DNA of 64,000 nt, taken from the NCBI GenBank assembly GCA_030323885.1, contig CM059200.1:2441299-2505298 (forward strand). The letters are read 5' to 3'. Numbering within the stretch: the first letter of the stretch is position 1; each line of letters begins with the position of its first letter. The translations under genes and the position numbers were made by a program. The notes beneath the pieces were generated by a model that was given only the letters and a program-made list of their open reading frames with translations, was not told the origin of the DNA and ran no database searches. The DNA comes from Branchipolynoe longqiensis. Taxonomy: Eukaryota > Annelida > Polychaeta > Phyllodocida > Polynoidae. Shown here piece after piece: positions 1 through 9,825 of the stretch.

Positions 1-21
1 GGGCACCTTCCAAGAGCTGTC

Positions 22-268
22 CAGTTCATATTTCATAGTACTGACCCCCACTGGAAGACCAAAGCATCAGCACTCTAACCCAATATCTAACTTAATCTCC
101 ATATTATCCTGACACCAAGCGAACCAGTCGCTGACCTATCCTATTAATGCTGAATGTCAGCTTAGGTGACGACGACAAGTATCAATTTTGTAAGTCGCTT
201 TTGACTCAGTCAGGGTTCAAAGACACAACCTCCCAGCCAGCGCTCCCACCGATTCGACCACCCGGTTG
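22..268 (-). mobile_element. SINE-B copy, degenerate, minus strand
   Basis: Read on the minus strand, the right end is a tRNA-like head (gattcgaccacccggttg is the complement of its A-box region). The body follows, including the landmarks shared by all SINE-B copies here: tatcaatttt, cctatcctattaatgc and attatcctgaca. The far end is too diverged to place exactly. Recognition rests on alignment by eye with cleaner copies such as 3254-3603. Confidence 0.6.
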
Positions 269-356
269 TATTTGTTAGTAATTAATATATATAAGTAATC
301 CTTTTAGCCTTGGAAACACGCTGTGAGTAAATTAAGAAAAAGGGAAAACTCTCTGT

Positions 357-544
357 AGCCCTGTTCACACACGGGCCTTAAGCCGCCTCAACTAGTTCGG
401 CTCATCTAATCCACCTCGCGAAGCGGTCTACATGAGGTAAACTAGTTGAGTCGACTCAGCCCTAATACACCTCAGCGGAGCATTTACACGCGTGATCTGA
501 GTCGTTGAGTTGAGGCGACTTAAGACCTGTGTGTGAACGGGGCT
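357..544. mobile_element. Small foldback (MITE-like) element, TIR AGCCCTGTTCACACACGGG
   Basis: The two ends are inverted copies of each other: the left reads agccctgttcacacacggg and the right ends gtgtgtgaacggggct. Complementarity continues inward through cttaagccgcctcaact. The whole 188 bp could fold into a hairpin. No clear TSD is visible. The terminal GCCC..GTTCACAC resembles the ends of the larger foldback elements at 33377 and 41700. Confidence 0.65.
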
Positions 545-831
545 TATAATTCATCCCAGGCCTACTTTTCACTGGAGTGGAATCTATGTACATTAAATAA
601 CACTGGCCGTACTCTCTTGCAATAATATATCTTTTAAATTATATATATATATATGTGATGCATAACGCATTTTACGAGTATAAATGCATGGGGAACATAT
701 ACTTCTTATTAGTGCTCCATAGGCGCCGATATGGAGTGCCCCCCCCCCCCCCCAACCGCCAACCCCCAGCGGCTGTCGAGGTAATAATGTTTCGGGTGGC
801 ACCCCCATCGCGCTGCACACACTGGAGGAAG

Positions 832-837
<6 letters not shown>

Positions 838-886
<49 letters not shown>

Positions 887-940
887 TGTGTGTAGCGTAT
901 AACTAACATGATAGATATATACCATACTGCTTGTCATTTT

Positions 941-990
<50 letters not shown>
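838..990. repeat. (AT)n microsatellites
   Basis: Two long (AT)n runs (about 838-884 and 945-989) flank a short non-repetitive spacer. Poly-C runs lie just upstream at about 741-752. The second run abuts the TTAA that begins the MITE at 991. Short open frames here are products of the dinucleotide repeat. Confidence 0.9.
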
Positions 991-992
<2 letters not shown>

Positions 993-1210
993 AAAGGTGC
1001 ATAGTCCGATGGCTTTGAGTTTATGCCATTTTCTGAGATAATTATATCAGGCTAATGATTATAATCTACTTTACGCCAGCTTGAAATATCTTTGATTTAA
1101 AATGGCTATCTTGGGAGATATTTGAAGTGTAAACATTGAAAATTAAATTTGACATGTTTGTCAAAATTCGGATAGGCTTCAGCAGTAACAGGTTATATTA
1201 AATTGACTTA

Positions 1211-1641
1211 AGCTAAGATTCCATATACCTGGCATGCGGAATGCGGCATGCGAATGCAAATGTGGTATATGCGGCATAGATATATGCCAACCCCCAATAA
1301 CCAATGTTTACTTTTTGTGCTGGGGGATTGTTAACAAACAAACACACCAAAAAAGTTACCCATAACCTTTTCTGGGGTTTTTCCTCCAAATTTCTGAAGG
1401 AAGATCAAAGGTACTAATGTTTTCTATGGCAAATGCAGCAGTATTCGCATTCGCATTCGCACCGATCGGTCCATGGGTCGATCCATTTGCCGCATTCGCA
1501 TTCGCATTCCCATTCCCATTCGCGTTCGTATTCGCATTCGGACATATGGAAGCACCATTATTCATTTACATGCTCTTCGATTTTTTGCAGCATCCGAATT
1601 CACACTCGCATGCCGCAAAGCGCGTATATGGAATCTTAGCT
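1211..1641. mobile_element. Foldback element, TIR AGCTAAGATTCCATATA, inserted in MITE
   Basis: The ends are inverted copies: agctaagattccatatac on the left and tatatggaatcttagct on the right. TTA lies on both sides (1208-1210 and 1642-1644). The MITE sequence joins cleanly once the element and one TTA are removed. The interior holds attcgc hexamer runs built from the same motif as the arms. A TTA/TAA duplication is typical of PIF/Harbinger-type transposons; that assignment is inference. Confidence 0.75.
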
Positions 1642-1695
1642 TTAGTATGCCCTTCTACGCAGCAACAAATGCTTAATAAGTGCATCAATATCTAA

Positions 1696-2065
1696 AGCTT
1701 TCCACATACGCGGTATGCGGTATGCGGTATACGGTATGCGGTGTGCGGTATGTGGTATACGGTATGCGGTATGTGGTATACGGTATGCGGTATGTGAATG
1801 CGAATGCGAATGCATACGCACCATACAGCATTTTAAGCCTTTCTTGCTCCAAAATTGTGAAGGAAAGTCAAAGTTCCTGTTTTCTCTATGGCAAATGAAG
1901 CAGCATTCGCATTCGCACTGATCAATCCATGGATCGATCGACTTGCCGCATTAACATCCACATTCACATCCGGACATGGAAGCATCACCATGCATTTACA
2001 TGCTTTTACATTTTTGGTGACATTCGCATTCGCATATCGCATACCGCATATATGGAATCTTAGCT
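1696..2065. mobile_element. Second foldback of the same family in the same MITE
   Basis: The left end is agctttccacatacgcgg and the right end ccgcatatatggaatcttagct. It is flanked by TAA (1693-1695) and TTA (2066-2068). It shares with the previous element a segment around catccatggatcgatc, and it carries its own ggtatgcggtatac array at about 1711-1797. It interrupts the MITE at a second site about 50 bp further along the ancestral sequence. Confidence 0.7.
1711..1797. repeat. ggtatgcggtatac minisatellite
   Basis: Direct repeats of a 14-16 bp motif made of cggtatgcgg and cggtatacgg blocks lie inside the foldback element. The motif matches the arm sequence cggcatgcgg, so the array probably grew from the element's own arm. 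Confidence 0.7.
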
Positions 2066-2138
2066 TTAGCTTAGTCAAATCTAGGTAAATGCTTAGCTTA
2101 TGAAATTCGTAAGCTTCTATCAGACTAGACAGCTTTAA

Positions 2139-2580
2139 GCGAAGCGCTTCACCAAAACAATGCCATTTATGATATTTTCACATCAACAATTTTGGTATTT
2201 CAAGATCCGAATATTTGCGGTCATTTCCGCTTCAGGTGGCAGGTGGCTGGTGCACCGAACTGAAGGTGCTGGGTTCAATTCCCACTGCTGACCACACAGG
2301 AATGTGGTGCTTCGCTGACTCCCGTGCCTGGTTGGTACACCGCGCGCATGCGCATATAGCTAACTACCTGCTGGCGGAAGTCACCCCCCCCCCCACACAC
2401 ACACCGGCCCCCCCCCCACCTCTGCCCCCCGTGGTGGTGCCCCCTGGGGACCGGAAGTTGGCTTCTGACCACACACAGTTATGGCCGATGTAGCTAACTG
2501 TACTGGCCTGCACTCAATGACCCGGGTAGAGGGTGTTTTATCAACGTGTTGTAGTCAGTCCAGCCCAGCTTCCGGTGCAC
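2139..2580. other. Unassigned, with a possible tRNA-like SINE fragment
   Basis: The first part is unremarkable. Around 2268-2285 the stretch gctgggttcaattccc fits a polymerase III B-box, preceded by an A-box-like ggtggctggtgcaccg. This may be another SINE head, without a confirming second copy in the window. Poly-C and CA-rich tracts follow at 2383-2440. Confidence 0.3.
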
Positions 2581-3095
2581 AGGGGTGTGGGGGGTGTGGG
2601 GGTGGGGTGGGTGGGGGTGGGGGGATAGGGGGGTGAGGGGTGGTGGTGTGTGGGGTGTGTGGGAGTGTGGTGTATGGGTGTGGGTGTGTGGTGTGGGTGT
2701 GTGGGTGGGGGGCGTGAGGGGGGATGGGTGGGGGTGTGGGTGTGGGGGGGGGGGGGGGGTTGGAGGTGCGGGGGTGTGGGTGATGGGGTGTGTGGGGGTA
2801 GGGGGATAGGGGGTGAGGGGTGGTGGTGTGTGGGGTGTGTGGGAGTGTGGTGTGTGGGTGTGGGTGTGTGGGTGTGTGGGTGGGGGGTGAGGGGGATGTG
2901 TGGTGGGGTGGGGTGTGGGGGTGGTGGGGGTGGGGTGTGGGGGGTGTGGTGGAGGTGCGGGAGTGTGGGTGATGGGGTGTGTGGGGGTAGGGGGGTAGGG
3001 GGATGAGGGGTGGTGGTGTGTGGGGGGGTGGGAGTGTAGTGTGCGGGTGTGGGTGTGTGGGTGTGTGGGTGTGTGGGAGGGGGTGGGGGGGTAGG
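2581..3095. repeat. G-rich GGGTGTGG simple-sequence array
   Basis: About 515 bp of almost pure G and T on the plus strand, built from ggggtgtggg-type units with two larger sub-blocks repeated about 200 bp apart. The strand bias is extreme, and many runs of three or more G suggest G-quadruplex potential. Both long open frames (Gly/Val/Trp or Pro/His/Thr-rich) result from composition. Confidence 0.9.
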
Positions 3096-3175
3096 CTACA
3101 GTAATATGGGTGTTCCAAGTTCCGCTAGTCCCTCACGAAGCACCGTAGTGCGACAGCGCATGCGCAGGATGACTT

Positions 3176-3785
3176 CCTAATGCTGCCCCACTGAGATATT
3201 GTGCCACCTGAATGAACCATGATTCGATATACAACTCAGTCACATTATCCTGACCAGACGGGATGGCCGAATAAGTAGAGTGTCCGTCTCCTGTTTTGGG
3301 AGATCGGAAGATCCGAACCCATGAGTTTGTGGGCTCGAATCCTGGTTGAGTCAAACCAATGACTTAAAAATTGATACTTGTCGCTTTCTATCCTGGCACT
3401 CGGCATTATTAGGATAGGGCAAGGACTGATTGGCTCAGTGTCAGGATAATGTGACTGAGTGGGATATCAGGTCATGGTGCTGGTGGCCTGGTTTCCCAGT
3501 GGGGCAGCACCATTAAGTCACCATGAGTGTGCACTGTCACAAGTCGGTACCCGTTCTGATATGACCTTAGATGTTGCTAGGACGTAAAACAACAACCAAA
3601 GAAACATTATCCTGATACTGAGCAATCCAGTCCTTATCCTATCCTAGCCATGCCGAGCACCAGGCTAGGTAGGGGGACATACCAATGTTGTAAGTCATTG
3701 GTTTTACTCGGCTGTGGTTTTTAACCCATAACCTTCCCCACGACAAGCCAGCCAGTGCTCTCATCGATTCAGCCATCTTGTCTGG
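3176..3785 (-). mobile_element. SINE-B, minus strand, split by a younger SINE-B
   Basis: The left piece (3176-3253) ends acattatcctga and the right piece resumes with the same 12 bases at 3604. The right piece runs through the body to a tRNA-like head ending gccatcttgtctggtc near 3785. The two pieces join to one standard minus-strand SINE-B once the inner element is removed. Confidence 0.8.
3254..3603 (+). mobile_element. SINE-B, complete copy with 12-bp TSD
   Basis: The reference copy for this family. It has a tRNA-like head starting ccagacgggatggccgaa (A-box), a B-box-like gggctcgaatcc, then gatacttgtcgctttc, a central block containing gtcaggataatgtgactgag, and a 3' part ending in cgtaaaacaacaaccaaagaa. 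A perfect duplication, acattatcctga, flanks it at 3242-3253 and 3604-3615. That length is expected of LINE-driven target-primed insertion. The central block resembles the conserved domain I recall from other molluscan SINEs. Confidence 0.9.
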
Positions 3786-4221
3786 TCAGTGAAGCACAAG
3801 AAGAACATTAGATATAAGTTCAGACGCAAAACCAATCCAAAAAATGGAGATAACCCAATTCAAAAATGGAGATAAACATTGCAATCAAACCTACAAAACG
3901 TTAATTTTGTTTATGTTCCTACTTGTTTGTTCATTGCTTCATGACCATATAATCATACGAAAAGTGGAATTAGTGAGAATTAAAATTATTTTGAATGGAA
4001 CATCTTTTATTTAAACTACATTTTTGAAATGACGTTTATGATGGTTTTGCGCCTGAACTCTCATTCTCATAAAACTACAACCACTTTTCTATCGCCAAGA
4101 AAAATCAGCACATTTCCTTCCACTTTCTCAAATTAGTCGATTATATGTTCATTAATTGATGAGTGATATAGCCTCTCTTTTTTATCTCGCTTTTCTTGTC
4201 CTTTTATTCTGTTTCGATGTT
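3786..4221. other. Unannotated AT-rich sequence
   Basis: No repeat arm, RNA motif or convincing coding frame was seen. It could be ordinary intergenic or intronic DNA. Confidence 0.5.
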
Positions 4222-4870
4222 TTTTTTCCCTAAACTAGCTGGGATAGCTTAACCGATAAAAATTCGCTGGCTGACTTCGGCCGCAGAAGATCCTGGGTTC
4301 GAAACCTGGCCAAGTCAAGACACTGCCTTACTGAATTGATCTACTTGTGGCTACCTAGCCTGACATTCAGCAAGGACTGCTTGGTCAAGTATCAGGATAA
4401 GATGACAGTGTGGGATATTGGTTCATGGCCCTGGTGGGCCTGGGGCACATTCAGGGTCCGTCTCGGATCCACCTCGGAGGCACCCGTGACGTCACGCTAG
4501 TCTGAACCACAAAGGCAGTTTCTTGTCTCGAGAATGGCGGCCCCCATAGGCGGTGGCCATTTGCAATCGAAATGCTGCGCTCCGATTGGATGAAACCACT
4601 GCATGCGTTGGCCATTTTCGAGGCGCTTTTTGTCTCCTATCTGTAAAGGGAGGCGTCGCCGAGATGTCGACGAGACGGACCCTGAACACAAATAGACCAA
4701 AAAGCATCGCCGAGACGTCGCCGAGGCGCCTCCGAGACGGACCCTGAACACGGCCCAGGTCTCCCAGTGGGGCTAGCACTATAAAGTCGCCATTAATTTG
4801 CACTGTCATAAATTGGTACCCAACTGGATATGACATTTAGATGTTGCTAGGATGTAAAACCCCAACAAAC
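4222..4870 (+). mobile_element. SINE-B, diverged, split by a foldback element
   Basis: The head has a B-box gggttcgaaacc near 4292. The body shows gctacctagcctgacattc and atcaggataagatgac. It breaks at cctgg (4439-4443) and resumes after 4759 with tctcccagtgggg, ending near aaaaccccaacaaacag. It is more diverged than the 3254 copy, so it is older. Confidence 0.75.
4444..4754. mobile_element. Foldback element, TIR with TTCAGGGTCCGTCTCGGA, at a CCWGG site
   Basis: The inverted ends are ttcagggtccgtctcgga on the left and tccgagacggaccctgaa on the right. It is flanked by CCTGG (4439-4443) and CCAGG (4755-4759) within a SINE whose normal sequence here is a single cctgg followed by tctccc. The open frames across it (4492-4836 minus and shadows) span element and SINE and show no recognisable domain. 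Confidence 0.7.
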
Positions 4871-5039
4871 AGCAATCTGTGTTACTTTACTCTTTTAACA
4901 CTATAGACAACTGGTCATTGGTTTGATTTGTTCTTTTCTGACAGTTTTATTCTCTGTGTCCTTTCCTCTGATTTGGGTTATTTCTTTTTTTGCCTTATTT
5001 TAGTGGGTGTTTTTTTGTGGGGTTTTTTGTACCTTCTAT
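4871..5039. other. T-rich spacer
   Basis: A pyrimidine-rich plus strand with no recognisable element. Confidence 0.5.
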
Positions 5040-5394
5040 TTAAAGTTGCATGGTCCGATGATTTTGAGTTTCTGACATTTTCTGAGTTAAATACATTAGG
5101 TTGATCGTTATTATGTACCTTACTTTATCTTGGGGTAACTTTTATTTTAAGTGGCTAACGTTTGCGATATTTGAAGTGGAACCATGCAAAATTAATTTTG
5201 GCAAGCTTGTCAAAGCTCTGACCCCATAGGCTTCTGCAGTAACAGGTTCTATTCAATTGCCTCGGTATTCCCTTCTGCGTGGTGATAAATGTTTAATAAG
5301 TGCACCAGTATCTAAGTTCGATATGTAGATTCAAATCTAGATAATTGTTTTGGTTTTGAAAATTTGATATTTTCAACGGACTATGCAACTTTAA
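5040..5394 (+). mobile_element. piggyBac-like TTAA MITE, full length
   Basis: TTAA, then agttgcatggtccgatg, at the left; the right end is acggactatgcaact then TTAA. The interior has the family landmarks: taacttttattttaa, a TTTTGGCAAGCTTGTC-type palindrome in the middle, aacaggttctatt, and tatgtagattcaaatctag, which is the ancestor of the 29-bp satellite monomer. It is 355 bp with no coding capacity. Confidence 0.85.
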
Positions 5395-5705
5395 TCATTT
5401 TGACTTTTTGGTTTTTGTATCTAGGAGGGAGAAACGAAGAGCTGGAATGGGAAATGTGAATCCTCGAGACAAGAATCGCCGTGTGTGAGTGCATCAGGAG
5501 GTGGGTGGGCGTCTGAAGTGAAGTGGGTCTCAACTGGGCGTGGAGACGGAGGGCCTTATTTACGGGCACGTAGGGGGGGGGGGGGGGGGGGGGCGGGCGG
5601 GGGAGGGGGGGGGAGATTCGCATTGGGTGACTAGGCGGAGTGACGTCTGGTGAGTGTTTTACAAGGAATTTGCCAACAAAGCACACAAATAAAAAATAAA
5701 CCAGG
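5395..5705. other. Unassigned, with poly-G tract
   Basis: No gene or named repeat. A long interrupted poly-G run lies at about 5574-5615. The minus-strand frame with Pro runs results from it. Confidence 0.5.
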
Positions 5706-7190
5706 AGTAAAACAGCTGCTATACATATGTATATATATATATATATATATTATATATATTACATATATATATGTACTATATAATTTATTATGCGGATATA
5801 AAGAACGGCAGCCCTTTAATGTTTCTATGTATATATATGTAGTGGTCTGCACTGACCTCTCAGGCAAGTAACCACATAGATAGGTAGGCGTGGGGAGTGT
5901 GTTGATATCAGGGAGCCTAGGTGGTTTAATGGTTAGCACACTGGCCCGGAGTGCAAAGAGATGTGGGTTCGAGTCCCGCTCTAGGCACAATATTTCCCAT
6001 TTTCATCACCCCCATGACACTGGTTGCCGTGACCATGATCCTGTACAAGCTACGTGCTGTATGGTTGTTGAACCTACCCTGTGTATGTAAGTGCATTGCC
6101 TGTGTGTATGTAATTGTAAGCAGTAAAAGACTTACAATTCCAGGGGGACGAGTGTAGTGGTCTGCACTGACCTCTCAGGCAAGGAGCCACATAGACAGGT
6201 AGGCGTGGGGAGCGTGTTGATATCAGGGAGCCTAGGTGGTGTAATGGTTAGCACACTGGCCCGGAATGCAAAGAGATGTGGGTTCGAGTCCCGCTCTAGG
6301 CACAGTATTTCCCATTTTCATCACCCCCACGACACTGGTTGCCGTGATCAGGATCCTGTACAAGCTTTGCGCTATATGGTTGTTGAACCTACCCTGTGTA
6401 TGTATGTGTTAGTGCATTGCCTGTATGTATGTAATTGTAAGCATTACAAGACTTACAATTCCAGGGGGACGAGTGTAGTGGTCTGCACTGACCTCTCAGG
6501 CAAGTAACCACATAGACAGGTAGGTGTGGGGAGTGTATTGATATCAGGGAGCCTCGTTGGTGTAATGGTTAGCACACTGGCCCGGAATGCAAAGAGATGT
6601 GGGTTCGAGTCCCGCTCTAGGCACAATATTTCCCATTTTCATCACCCCCACGACATATATATATATAGATATATGTACTATATAATATATATACATATAT
6701 ATGTACTATAAAATACATATATATACATATATATATATAAGTCATATATAATCTATTATGTGGATATAAATAATGGCAGCCCTTTAATGTTTCTATGTAT
6801 ATATATATATATATGTATGTATATATATATGTACTATATAATATATATATACATATATATACAATACGTATACACATACATATGTACAATATACTCTATT
6901 ATGTGGATATAAATAACGGCAGCCCTTTAATGTTTCTATGTATATATATATATGTATATACATGTACTATATAATATATGCACATATATATATATGTACT
7001 ACATAAAATATATATACATATATATATATGTACTATATAATCTATTATGTGGATATAAATAATGGCAGCCCCTTTATGTTTCTATGTATGTATATATATA
7101 CATGTACTATATCATATATATATGTACTATTTAATTTATTATGTGGATATAAATAATGGCAGCCCCTTAATTTGTCTCTCTAACCATCTT
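5706..7190. repeat. AT-rich tandem repeat, ~145 bp unit, with (AT)n
   Basis: A unit containing tattatgtggatataaata, ggcagccctttaatg and tttctatgtatata recurs, with ggcagcc at 5808, 6775, 6918, 7064 and 7158. After subtracting the 817-bp SINE-A cluster (5839-6655), the first spacing is about 150 bp, matching the 143-146 bp of the next ones. The cluster therefore sits inside one unit. Confidence 0.75.
5839..6655 (+). mobile_element. SINE-A tandem trimer (third unit truncated)
   Basis: Three head-to-tail units start with tgtagtggtctgcactgacc at 5839, 6153 and 6474 (periods 314 and 321). Each contains a tRNA-like segment with gcctaggtggtgtaatgg (A-box) and gtgggttcgagtcccgctc (B-box and T arm), closed by tctaggc, which pairs with gcctagg as an acceptor stem. 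The anticodon arm does not pair well, so these are tRNA-derived elements and not tRNA genes. The third unit stops at cacgac and runs into (AT)n. Confidence 0.8.
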
Positions 7191-7206
7191 GATATTCACT
7201 GTGGAG

Positions 7207-7550
7207 CGGACCAGACGGGATGGCCGAATGAGTTACAGTGTATGTTTCCCATGCTGGTAGATTGCGGGGTCGTGGGTAAGAGCGCTGGTCGAGTCAAACC
7301 AATGACTTAAAAAGTTATACTTGTCGCTTCTCTGCCAGGCGCTCAGCATTAATAGGATAGGTCAGGGACTGGTTGGCTCAGTGTCAGGATAATGTGAATG
7401 AGTGGGATATCAGGTCATGGTGCCTGTGGCATGGTTTCCCAGTGAGACAGCACTATAAAGTCGCCATGAGTGCACACTGTAACAAGTCGGAACCCGTCCT
7501 AATATGACCTTAGATGTTGCTAGGATGTAAAACAACAACAAACAAACAAA
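7207..7550 (+). mobile_element. SINE-B, complete copy with 11-bp TSD
   Basis: It starts cggaccagacgggatggcc and ends with acaacaacaaacaaacaaa. The duplication tcactgtggag flanks it at 7196-7206 and 7551-7561. The head's B-box region is degraded, and the body is close to the 3254 copy. Confidence 0.85.
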
Positions 7551-7561
7551 TCACTGTGGAG

Positions 7562-8524
7562 GAGGCATTCTCTCTCCTCCACGCCGTGACGCAATGGTCA
7601 CTCTGCTCATTTTCAAAGGTTGGCATATATTCTCCTGCCAGAGAATAAAATCAACCCAAACCAAGCCCTAGTCTTTCTTCTCATTTCCCGAACGAACTAT
7701 GTACGTGTATATATGCTGTACAAGCCATTATACGAGTATAATAAGCCGGAAGATTCATCTATTCCCCCAGCCACTAAGTCATCGGCTGGTCACCTACTCA
7801 TTAGGTCATCTACTGGTTCCTCATGACCTGATCATGTGGCGCCACCTACTCGCCCATGCCTCAGTCCCCCTGCATTCACTCACTGTACCGCTGATGTTTT
7901 TCTATATTTATATATAAATATATATATAAATATATCTACATATATGGATAGTGATAAACCCTTTTTCGCGTGTAATAAGCTCTGTAGTGGTCCGCCCCCT
8001 CCTCCGTTGGGGGTGGGGGGGGACGGGTCCAGCCTGCTCCCCCCCCCCCCCTCCGCTGGGTGGGACTCTCCACTCGCATCGTAGTCATACTCGCACTACT
8101 TGTTCATTATCATAATGTAAGAATTATTATATATATTTATATAGCAGCACTTCTATTATTGGTTCATGTATATATAATCTTTATATTCGGATATTAATGT
8201 TCTAGCAACATCTTTTTAAAGCTGTATCCTTAGTGTATAGGGTCATGGAATGAATATATTTCCTCCTTAAGTGTTAAGCTACTGACTTAGTAATGTTTGA
8301 ATTCAATTAATTAGTAACAAGGGCATCCTGTTGTCTCTCAATTCAGTTGGGTAACAGCACTATTCTTTGATTCTTTGTAGCCAACTTTTATTTCAGACTA
8401 CAGTATATAATTATGAACGTGAGTGAATGTAACATAATATGGCCAAGTGACTCAGTGCTGAAAAAAATACCCTTATTCGCTGAATAAAAATGATCATTTA
8501 CCAAAGAAAAAAACCCCGATAAAA
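7562..8524. other. Unassigned sequence with C-rich and AT-rich tracts
   Basis: No confirmed element. Poly-C and poly-G tracts lie at 7988-8055 and an ATATAA-type tract at 7912-7945. The remainder (8080-8520) is AT-rich with no recognisable frames. The short frame at 7620-7826 has no domain I recognise. Confidence 0.4.
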
Positions 8525-9265
8525 AGCAGACAGGGTGGCCAAATGAGTTAGAGCGTCCGTCTCTGTTGTTCGTAGATCGTGGGGTCCTGGGCCCGTATGC
8601 AGGAGTCAGTGTTAGCGGGGTTTGGTGTTACAGCCTGTTACCGTTTAGCTAACACCGACGTCGGGAACTGTGTCAAGTCGTATGCAGGAGCGCGTAACAC
8701 TTACATTATAGCTAAACAAATCGCTAATACATTGCTGCCAATGCGTAGACGTCGGCCAGTATGGATGTCGACGTCGACACGGCGGTCGCGACGGCGGCGA
8801 TTTGTTTACTTTACGTTCGTCGATTCGAAAATATAACTATTAATATCGCCGCCAATGCGGCGGTAGCCTTAATAACGCTTCGAATTTAGGGTTAAATTGA
8901 TCAACTGTCACTTATTGCGTATGTAATTCTGTTAAATATGACAGCATTGAATAGATTTGGGCCTAATAAACTCGCTAAACCTAATATTTTTTAGGGGTAC
9001 GGTAACACCGGTTAAGCCTTTGGTGTTAGGCCTAACACTGACTCGTGCATACCATTTTTCGCCGCTAAACCAGAATTCCCACCAAACACCGTTTTCCCTC
9101 ACTAACACTGACTCCTGCATACGGCCCCTGGTCGAGTCAAAGCAATGACTTCAAAATTATTACTTGTCGCTTCCTAGCCAGGCACTCGGCATTATTAGAA
9201 TAGGGCAAGGAGCAGTGGAATGAGGAAGACCAATTGTCCGCGACTGAAATTTGTCTAGCTGTAAA
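8525..9265 (+). mobile_element. SINE-B variant, split by a foldback; alternative 3' tail
   Basis: The head (from about 8528, gacagggtggccaaatgag) breaks at cctgg (8586-8590) and resumes at 9127 with cctggtcgagtcaaagc. The body then runs to caaggagcagtggaatgagg and gaagaccaattgtccgcgac instead of the usual central block. The same alternative tail is seen at 39413-39478 and, inverted, at 40741-40795, so it is a real subfamily. Confidence 0.75.
8591..9126. mobile_element. Foldback element, TIR GGCCGTATGCAGGAGTCAGT, CCTGG duplicated
   Basis: Its arms are gcccgtatgcaggagtcagt on the left and actgactcctgcatacggcc on the right. The arms extend inward through degenerate gttagcggggtttggtg and its partner. 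CCTGG is present at both junctions (8586-8590, 9127-9131), and the host SINE normally has it once, so it is a 5-bp target duplication. The interior is palindromic, with aatatcgccgccaatgcgg and tcgattcgaaaatat blocks. Related copies lie at 45730 and 49751 in the opposite orientation. Confidence 0.8.
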
Positions 9266-9825
9266 GCCCTATAAATAAAGACATACGCAGAGGACTAGTG
9301 TGGTGGTAAGCCCTCATTTATTTTCTTGGGCTGTGGCCAAGCAAAAAAGCGCTACCGTACATATATAAAGCTAAAACCTTTGAAGTGAATGGCAAGTGAC
9401 GGTGGCGGTGGCGCCGGAAGTGACGGTGGCGCCAATAGTCCCACACCAAATCGTATAATATTAGCATAGAGGAGATAATAAATAATAAAAACATGCAGCG
9501 CCACCAATTTATATATATATATATAATTCTTATATTCGACATATACATATATACATATATACATTATATATATATATAGGATACGCCAGACCCTCTACAT
9601 GGAGTGCCCACATACACATATGTCAGTCAACACCCAGCACCAGCCCCTCAGTGGTATGCGTATAGTATTGTTATTTATAGAAGCCAGTTCCATTTCACGA
9701 CGTGTGACGTTACGTCGTTGGCACCGAGCCAATGTTTGCCAGACGTAATCACATTTTAGTCTATTTTACCGTCTGGAGCGAGTTGTCATAATAGGATCTG
9801 GGCTCTGCAGTATGTGTGGGTAGCA
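9266..9825. other. Unassigned, with partial repeat similarity and (AT)n
   Basis: Around 9297-9345 gtggtggtaagccctcattt and ggccaagca resemble 60817-60870 and suggest an old shared repeat. (AT)n lies at 9511-9585. 9590-9825 carries nothing I recognise. The minus-strand frames here have no known domain. Confidence 0.35.

Larger units (their letters stand above)
991..2138 (+). mobile_element. piggyBac-like TTAA MITE, interrupted by two foldback insertions
   Basis: It begins TTAA then aggtgcatagtccgatg and ends catcagactagacagct then TTAA (a degenerate right TIR). Removing two insertions (1211-1641 and 1696-2065, each with a 3-bp duplication) leaves about 341 bp. That matches the 350-355 bp of intact copies at 5040-5394 and 57920-58275. 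The TTAA target is the hallmark of piggyBac-type transposases. No transposase is encoded, so it is non-autonomous. Confidence 0.8.

Noticed and set aside
4492..4836. 114-codon minus frame (possible Arg-rich protein)
   Set aside because: It spans the junction of a foldback element and a SINE; the content comes from inverted-repeat arms.
5930..6000. Genuine tRNA genes in SINE-A units
   Set aside because: A- and B-boxes and an acceptor stem are present, but the anticodon arm does not pair and the motif is embedded in a dispersed repeat, including all eight copies.
6157..6507. Plus frames with LISGSLGGVMVSTLARNAKR
   Set aside because: They are translations of the SINE-A tRNA core and recur wherever SINE-A occurs.
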